Below, piece after piece: positions 57,088-64,000 of a stretch of 64,000 nt of DNA. Origin of the DNA: Parascedosporium putredinis (taxonomy: Eukaryota > Ascomycota > Sordariomycetes > Microascales > Microascaceae); assembly GCA_949357655.1 (NCBI GenBank), contig CASHTG010000012.1, positions 4,030,001 to 4,094,000 of the forward strand, in the 5' to 3' direction. How positions within the stretch are numbered: position 1 is the first letter of the stretch; each line of letters begins with the position of its first letter. A program made the position numbers and the translations under genes. The notes beneath the pieces are model-generated. The model searched no databases, was not told the DNA's origin, and saw only the letters and a program-made list of their open reading frames with translations.

Positions 57088-60000
57088 TTTGGGTTGTTTC
57101 GGAAAGCTCGGTTCGCTTTGTCTGTTGAATAATTGGACTCGATGTTCAACGCAGACTGGATGGGGTGAGTAAAGTGATGTGAGTATTGATGAATCAGGAG
57201 GGGGATAGTGATGGATGAATCGCTCAAGCTTGTTAAATCTGAAGTAGATTCTTGTCGTATGGATTTGAGAAAATTACCATCGCATTCTACGATGAGAGAG
57301 GCCGCCATCGGATCCTTTTTATCAATGACGAAAAAAGTAGCGAGCGACCTACTTATCCGCCCCCGAGGCCATGCCCTCAAAGAGAGAGACGGGACACTCC
57401 GAGAGATCAAGTCAGCCCAGCCACACTTGATCAAATCCGCTTCACACCCACAAACTCTGCTCACTCGATACTCCACATCCCGTTTGCAGAACTGAGACAA
57501 GCCTCGTCAGGGTCCGGCCGACCAATCGGTGGGTATAAAGGGTGGGTTGAGCCTCGGGCAGTGATAAAGTTTGCTGTGGCGTCACACCAAGATCATGATT
57601 CGAGTCGGGAAAAAACCCCGGGGCCTGGACCCCAGTATTAGAGGGTCCAATGCCTCTTCGTGACCTCCTACGACCATCCCTCGTGTGAATATGGTACAAT
57701 AAAATGGCCCTTCTAGGCGCATCGGCTGCTAGAGATGTCCCCAGTGTGCGCGCACCGCTGCGGACCATCACCACCAAAGGGCGGAGCCGCGCCCACCCGT
57801 TTTGGCTAGTCCGGCCACGGCCGCCTTCACGGAGACTCGCCGGGTGACCAACCGCGCCAACCTCCTGCACTCTGTACAAAGTAAATGAGTTATATCGAGG
57901 TTTATAATCCTTTTCTAGTATCTTTTCAGCACTCTTATCAAGAGTCATCGTGAAAGTAATATCTAGGACCGACTTTCGAGAGGTGATATGCCGGAGCTCG
58001 TTGAAGCTTTCCGGACTCCGGCTCCGATACGGTTTGCCAATCCGATCCTCCAATTCGCCCGCCTTTCCACCTGGCGTCCTTCCATCTGGTCTCCCAGAAA
58101 CGTGGCTTTAGGCATGCTCATTACCTCACGAGCACGTGGTGGGTTTGGGATGACGTTCGGGAGCGTGCGTCTCAATTTGTTGGTTCGTCATCATCCTCCA
58201 CCGGCCCGGGTGGACGAACATGGTTTCGGGCACTAATCCGGATCTGGAGCTTAGACCGATTAGCTTGGAGTTTTGGATTTAACCCAGCCTTCATCCTCGA
58301 AATATTTGTCAATAATTAGGCCGGATTGCCCGCCCAAGCCCGGGAGCTTGGGTTCTCTCCGTCCAACTGCCTCCTAATTTGTCAAGCAGGGCTATCAAGC
58401 GGACCATCTTCAGCATCGTTGGTTTCGCAATTTTTGTCGCCACGATATCCCTCCTGGTGAAGGAAAATGTGACAAATCCACTCCACTCAAGCCACGTGTA
58501 GAACCCCCATATCTTTGGCCTTGTCGAGCTCAGTTCCTTCCACGTGTCTGTTTCTCAAGGTTCAAGAAATCTTGCGGCCACCAGATCGCAGATTGGTTCT
58601 TGGGCTGGGGGAAGGCTTGATGGTAGATGTAGAAACCCAATACTTGGGAGGCAAAATCTCGAACCTCAGAAGCAAACTCTGGAGCCGAGAATCGTATTTC
58701 GATCCAGAGTGAACCGGGTACCTTCCCCTCCTCCTTGGCGGTATAATAATCGTATTCCTGGGGCAACTTTTCTTACAAACTCAGCTCTTTTCTTTCTTAT
58801 CTCTCTCTCCACATCTCGCCATCACGCCAACGCGATTCTTCTCGAAGGATCTCCACGGCCGGGTTCCGAGTCAGCCTTTTCCAAAGTGGGATGCTTGGCG
58901 AACATGATAGCTAGAGTTCTTGTGATCATGACATGAAGCTTGGAGTCTTTGATCCACTGATAGCATAGTTAGGCAACTTACAGTTACAGATCCCTTAACC
59001 TTCAAGGCAGGTGGTGCCGCCGCGGGTTACAAATTTTTATCTTTTTTTCTGTGTCTCGCTAGGTCTCTTATGCTTTGATCAGGAAAAGGTACTCTATCAA
59101 GATTCGAGCCTGTCTTCGAGTGATAGCCTGCTGGATGGCGTGGGCACTGGCCTGAGCTTCGAGCTGGTGATTATGGCACAGGTCTCTTATCAAGCCTTCC
59201 GGAGGTTAGCTAACCGGAGCACACTCTCTGATTATCGAGACTGGACGGTAATAAGAGATTACAAGGTTGAAAGCAGAGCGTCTTTCCTTACACTGAAGTA
59301 ATGAATCTCCCATTCACCCAGGCTTTCTTTCCACTTTCCCCTTGTACCTACCTAGAGTCAAGCATCTTCTAGAGGCCCGAAAGCCAGTAGGTGGACAAGT
59401 AAATGTGAGAACCGGAATAGGGGAAAATCCCCAACGCCTGCTTTTCCATGGTCGGACCCAGCGTTCTTCGCATTGGGGCTTGACGCAAGATGTAAGTAAT
59501 CACTAACAGCATAGCCAAGTGAAGTTACTTGTGGAAGCGCTCCCTTCGCTATGAACGCCTCTGGCTGGTGCAATGCAGCTTGCGCTAAATCCATTGGTGG
59601 TGAGTCGAATCCGTTCCGCCGACGGCGCTTTGACTGGCTCTCTCACCAAGGCTCACCGGAGCGGAGTAGCCGTCGAGCTCTGTGTTGGCGGCGGATATCT
59701 CGGATCAAGGCTGAGTTAGTGCTGATGGGCAAGCCTAGAGTCATTGCGCTGGGGAATCAAACCAGCTCAGCAAACATATGTTACGAAGCAGTCGCGGCGA
59801 GTTGACGATGACTCTCCCATCAATCTGGACTAGACCCATTTATCAATCCATTCCCGCTGATGCCCCACGAGCGCATAGTGCTCAGAGAAAGCCTCGTCGA
59901 ATGACCGGGGATAACCACCCATGGGCAACTCTGTTATTATGCGTTGGAGAGGGTCCCCTCCAAGCAAGGACAATCTGCGAGTTTCGATAAATGGCTCTTC

Positions 60001-62823
60001 GCTGTGCCTTTTGGCTAACACCAACAGGGCTCGTTTTTTCAGAGCGAGGACGAAAGCAGCAAGGCGCTTACCCCATGAAGTCAGTCTCGCCTTCTAAAGT
60101 TACATTGAAGAGACCTTCCGGGTGCCCTTGCCTTGTCTTTACATAACGGTTTTGAGATTGCTTGTGCCTTCCCCGGCTGCTTGGGCATCTCGCAGGGGAG
60201 GGTACGTGACCCCCTAGATACTTCGTACTTCTGTGACGAACCCCCTCAATTGAGAGAGGCAGTCACGTCCTTGATGCAGGTACGAGGGGGAAAAGACAAC
60301 AAGCGAATAGTACTTCGAATACCTCGGTACATCCTGGGGTCAAGTTGGGGGAAAGCGCCAGGGTAGGAGCAGGCTTGCTCGAAATGGCAAGGGCCCAGTA
60401 TTCAAGGTGCCAGTCGCACTGGGTTAACCGGAAGGCGCTACCTCTTCCTTCAGGAGCCCACGATATCGCATGATGGAGAATCCCATGCACTAATCTCTTC
60501 CTTGCTGGCCTCGTTCGTCCCCAAGTCAATGTTCAATATCATAATGATCTATCACCTTCGGAAAGAAGAATACATCTGAAATGATAATAATAGACCCCCA
60601 TCTCAAAAGAGAAAGAGAAAAAGCATGATAGGAACGAAAGAAACGGAATCCTCTCGCCGTCGCAGTCTTCGGTCAAGAAAACCGCACCGCCCGCCGTACT
60701 CAGTGTTGGCTCAACGAGGGGGTTGTGCTAGGCTCAAAAGACTAGTATTGCCTCTTAGCAGGAGTCTCGCCGGAGAATGCCTTGGGTAAGGCCTAGCCCC
60801 TCAGTTCTCACTATCGAGCTGAAGTGTCATGCTTGCCTTGCAAGATTTCCTTTGTCGCGTTTTCGTGCCTCGTGTGGCGTATCTTGCCAATGAGAGCTGA
60901 GGTCACCAACCCCTGCTGGGCCAAGGTGACCGAGGCTTGCCAATTTCACAAAGCAGAGGCCTTCACCATCCTCGTGTTCGTCGGTGCATTGGAGGGGAGA
61001 AAGTGGGGTGATTTCGGGAGAGGCGTCACAGCTGAGGCCGTCTTACAACTACTATTAATTGGCCAGCCCATCGTCCAAAAGACACTGCTGCAGGTACCAG
61101 TCGACCTCCTCCCCCAGATCAACCAGTGTTGATCCCTTCCTTTAGATGATTTTGATCCGACCAAGTCCAAAAATAGTCCAGTTTCAACAAGTCTTGGCCT
61201 CATCCATTCTGGCGGTCTCTTCAGACTGGACAAATCAGACGACAGAGACGCCACGACCTGGACCTTTTGTGACCCTAGCTTGCGCTCGGCAGATTTTTTT
61301 GTGCAATTACAGTATACTAGACCCTGATAAATGGACAGCATTGGCGTGTCGGAGATGTGTTGGTGTTGAAATCGGGCTTTAGGTGTGGGGAGAAAACTGA
61401 GTATACGTTAATCCATAGTAGTAGGTCCGGTCCCTCTGCGCGGAATCTGGAGAACAAAAGAGTTTGGTGTTATCCAAAGCTCATTCAGCAGGTCGCCGCT
61501 TTTCGCCGGCCGCCGGCCCTAGCCCATAGTGTCATTGATAGTCAGGTCAATATCCGCCGCAAGTTATTCAATTTTATGCAGACGAGCAATGTTTTTATTT
61601 TTTGTCGCGATTCCCCCATTCAAGTATTCTGGGCCATGGGTCTAACGGGTCACCAGAACCATCAATTCGCAATCGACGGGTCGCTCCCTTTCGCCGAGTC
61701 GATCCGGAGATCCTTGGCTGTACCCTGGACTCGCCATCGTCATCCTCTCCCAGACTTTTCGCTCTGATACTGTGGCGCAATGGTGATACGGGGGCACTCC
61801 CTTCCAATTCCAACCTTTCAATCCGTCTACTTGTAGCTGAAAAGCCTCTATTTTCAGTCGCGGGAGGGCTTGTCGGCTTCCTTCGTCCATTCGCGTAAAA
61901 TTTTCCCTGGGTCCTCCCCGCCCGTTGTGCTCTCAGACCAGGTTCCCCTTTCGCCAAGAAGAAGAAAGGCAAAAGGAAAAAAGGAAGCGGTGGCGAGGGC
62001 ATGGCTTTTGGTCCGTGCCTTGCCTCGAGAAATTAACACACTGTCGCATTGACATCGGAATCCCTGTCTAGGTCCGCGCGACGATGTGACCAAGTTGACA
62101 TCGAAAGAGGAAATCGGCACCTCCACTGTGTTCCCACGTCCCTGAAAATGTGTCTTGCCTTGTCCTGTTCCTTGAGGGGTGCTTCCTTGTCTCGCCGTTT
62201 CCCTTCCCTCTGAACTAGCGTGTGTAGTGGAGTGTTGTGTTGTTCCTGTGGCGCCCGTAGCATGGGTTGTACGATAGGCTTCACGCTTAATCCCGGATCA
62301 CCACTCGCTCGGACGATTCTCTTGCAGTATGCAGGTGACGGAGGAGTCTCTCCCACCCGACCAAAGGAAGGAAGGATGGAGGGATCCCCTTTTAATATTA
62401 TTGTACTGGTTCCCCTGGTTAACTCCTTTTGGTTCGGACTGGTCCTTGTTTTGCTGGTGCTTCTCTTCTCCTCTCGAAGCCTCGAGATTTCTTCCCCAAA
62501 CCACACTCGTTTGCCATCTTTTGTGGGGAGGACGACTAAGACGATACCAAATGCACTTGGCAGGAGAGAGGGCCTAGTGTTCGTTCGAAATAATCCGAGG
62601 AAGAGAGACGCCATTCGACCTTCAGAGAAGCTACGATTCTAATACCCGGGACCTTGACTCTCACTCCGATTCGAGGCCGACGATGCCCAGTCAGTCCTTG
62701 GAGACTACAATCTAATTCTTCAACTCTCGTTTTTATTCTTTCTTTTTTATTCTTGCTTTGTTTTCGTCACCACCGATCGCTCTTTAAACATCAGGACGCC
62801 AGCAGATCTACCCCCGGAGCGCA
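57088..62823. other. Gene-poor stretch of 5.7 kb
   Basis: I found no protein signature, RNA gene or mobile-element domain. Open frames reach about 200 codons (57442-58053, minus) but look random and overlap others. The last 100 bases are T-rich and fit the leader of the Gly/Ser-repeat gene. An old degraded region or long regulatory domain are both possible. Confidence 0.4.
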
Positions 62824-62830
62824 ATGAATC

Positions 62831-64000
62831 ATGGTGTTTGGATGGGGGTTAGGGAACTCGTCTAGCAACAATAATATCTCGAACATATGGCCCTTTAACA
62901 CGTCATGGTGGGACCTTCTCACCGGGAAGAACAACGGCAGCGGCAGCGGTGGGAGCGGTAGTGGGAGCGGAAGCGGAGGCAGTGGCAGCGGGAGTGGAAG
63001 TGGAAGCGGAAGTGGAAGCGGCGGAAGTGGAAGTGGCAGCGGGAGCGGGAGCGGAGGCAGTGGGAGTGGAGGTAGCGGCAGCGGAAGCGGGAGTGGGACT
63101 GGGAGTGGAAGCGGAAGCGGAAGTGGGAACAGTGGTAGTGGAAGCGGAAGCAGCGGTGGTGGAAGCAGTGGGAGCGGCGGTAGTGGAAGCGGCAGTGGCA
63201 GCGGCAGTGGCAGCAGCGGCAGTGGGAGCAGCGGCGGTGGGAGCAGTGGTGGTGGGAGCAGTGGTGGTGGGAGCAGTGGTGGCGGAAGCAGCAGCGGCGG
63301 AGGCAGTGATAGTGGGAGCAGCGGCGGTGGAAGCAGTGGCAACAACGGCAGTGGAAGCGGAAGCGGAAGCGGCGGCAGCAACAGTGGCGGGTCGGGAGAC
63401 AATGGCTCCGGCAACAGCGGGAGCGGCAGCGGGACTGGCAGTGGCACGGATAACTCGAATAACGGGAGCGAAAAGCCCGCCGAAAGCGACCCTGAGTCCA
63501 ACAATGGCAACTCATCCAACTCTGGCCAAAACGGATCCGGCTCTGGCACACAACCCGAAGCCTCCGGCGGGGCAACACGCAAAACTCGAGCGACCCCGAA
63601 ACGGGATCCCGGGGTGGGAGCGATGAATCGACGGGCGGCAGCGGGTCTTCGTCGAGCGACCCAGCTCTCCCGTCCACGTCCACAGACCCATCCGGCACGT
63701 TAAATCCTAACGGCTCAGTTCCCGGAAATGGCGACTCTTCCGACTCGGGTGGCTCAGGTGGAACCGCGGCGCTTCCCGGTCCCGGATCCAAGGGCAACTC
63801 GACTCCTGCGATTGTCGCAAGCGTGACTGGTATGTTGTGTTTTTCTTTTGCTCTAGGGTAACCAGAATCTCCACCTACGGTTTTGACTAACTCTGGAGTT
63901 TAGTGATCGTGGTTGTCCTCCTTTTACTTCTCATCTTCCTCTTCCGATATCGCCGGACGAAGAAGGACAGCACCATGGCCATGTACGGCCGACGAGATCG
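62831..64000 (+). CDS. Gly/Ser-repeat single-pass membrane protein, 3' end outside the window
   Basis: Exon 1 is 62831-63829; a GTATGT donor, GACTAAC branch and GTTTAG acceptor lead to exon 2 from 63904 to beyond 64000. After MVFGWGLGNSSSNNNISN and a WPFNTSWWDLL motif comes a tract of about 150 residues built from GSGS, GGS and SGGG units. A more varied Ser/Thr/Asn/Pro-rich region follows (NGSEKPAESDPE, STDPSGTLNPNGS). Exon 2 starts with a hydrophobic helix (VIVVVLLLLLIFLF) followed by RYRRTKKDST. The order fits an extracellular, O-glycosylatable stalk anchored by one helix; no classical signal peptide is seen at the N-terminus. The GGGG run at 63569-63572 appears one base short. Confidence 0.68.
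62935..63420. repeat. GGNAGN-type minisatellite encoding Gly/Ser repeats
   Basis: Dozens of imperfect 6-bp (GGAAGC, GGGAGC, GGCAGT, GGTAGT) and 9-12-bp (AGCAGTGGTGGTGGG) units. The region at 63236-63283 has nearly perfect tandem copies of a 15-bp unit. It lacks stop codons in most frames, which makes long open frames on both strands. Confidence 0.85.

Noticed and set aside
57442..58053. 203-codon minus-strand frame
   Set aside because: No family resemblance, random composition and no supporting start or splice signals.
62791..63797. Long minus-strand open frames (263 and 292 codons) opposite the Gly/Ser gene
   Set aside because: They arise because the GGNAGN minisatellite has no stops in most frames; they would encode Pro/Leu or Cys/Arg/His repeats and lack start context.
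1..64000. CRISPR arrays, bacterial operons, rRNA or mitochondrial genes
   Set aside because: The sequence is clearly eukaryotic nuclear with spliceosomal introns; no direct-repeat-spacer arrays or organelle genes are present.

Overview
The window is nuclear DNA of a filamentous ascomycete, most likely Pezizomycotina and probably Sordariomycetes. The support is: short GT-AG introns (about 50-150 nt) with CTAAC/CTGAC-like branch points, G/C-ending codons in exons, pyrimidine-rich leaders, a biotrophy-associated BAS2-type small secreted protein, a LysM/CBM18/GH18 chitinase, a 2EXR protein, a DUF6594 protein and an ankyrin-CorA fusion. No species can be named from sequence alone. Gene density is low and several multi-kilobase stretches hold nothing recognisable.

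Layout. 3.0-5.3 kb: flavin-containing monooxygenase (+). 6.9-9.3 kb: two convergent genes for Cys-rich single-pass membrane proteins. 10.3-10.8 kb: isolated 3' exons of a killer-toxin-like class V chitinase (-). 11.9-14.3 kb: a LysM-CBM18-GH18 chitinase (+). 16.0-19.8 kb: ankyrin-CorA-like membrane protein (+). 20.4-20.7 kb: Ty3/gypsy fragment (-). 21.1-23.4 kb: two unrecognised genes (-), one with a long Ser/Asp/Glu tract. 27.2-27.7 kb: BAS2-like secreted protein (+). 29.8-30.7 kb: GCN4/CPC1-type bZIP factor (-). 31.9-32.8 kb: LURP-one/tubby-like protein (-). 36.1-38.1 kb: DUF6594 membrane protein (-). 39.7-41.6 kb: mitochondrial GatB (+). 41.8-43.0 kb: Nudix hydrolase (-). 44.6-44.9 kb: 83-aa protein (+). 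45.0-45.7 kb: J-domain protein (-). 46.8-48.7 kb: DHH1 helicase (+). 51.6-52.9 kb: 2EXR protein (+). 54.1-57.1 kb: large ankyrin protein (-). 62.8 kb to the end: Gly/Ser-repeat membrane protein, cut by the window edge.

The dominant feature of the whole window is technical. Almost every conserved gene, including the housekeeping GatB and DHH1, is interrupted by apparent frameshifts. Where these can be located, most fall in a homopolymer run of 3-6 bases that is one base too short (occasionally two). I read these as consensus homopolymer undercalls, not gene decay. Protein calls below therefore describe genes that are probably intact in the organism; coordinates span the gene including introns and apparent frameshifts.

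The genes form no obvious pathway cluster. There is a loose accumulation of wall-facing and secreted functions (chitinase, chitinase relic, two Cys-rich membrane proteins, BAS2-like protein, Gly/Ser membrane protein) interspersed with housekeeping genes.
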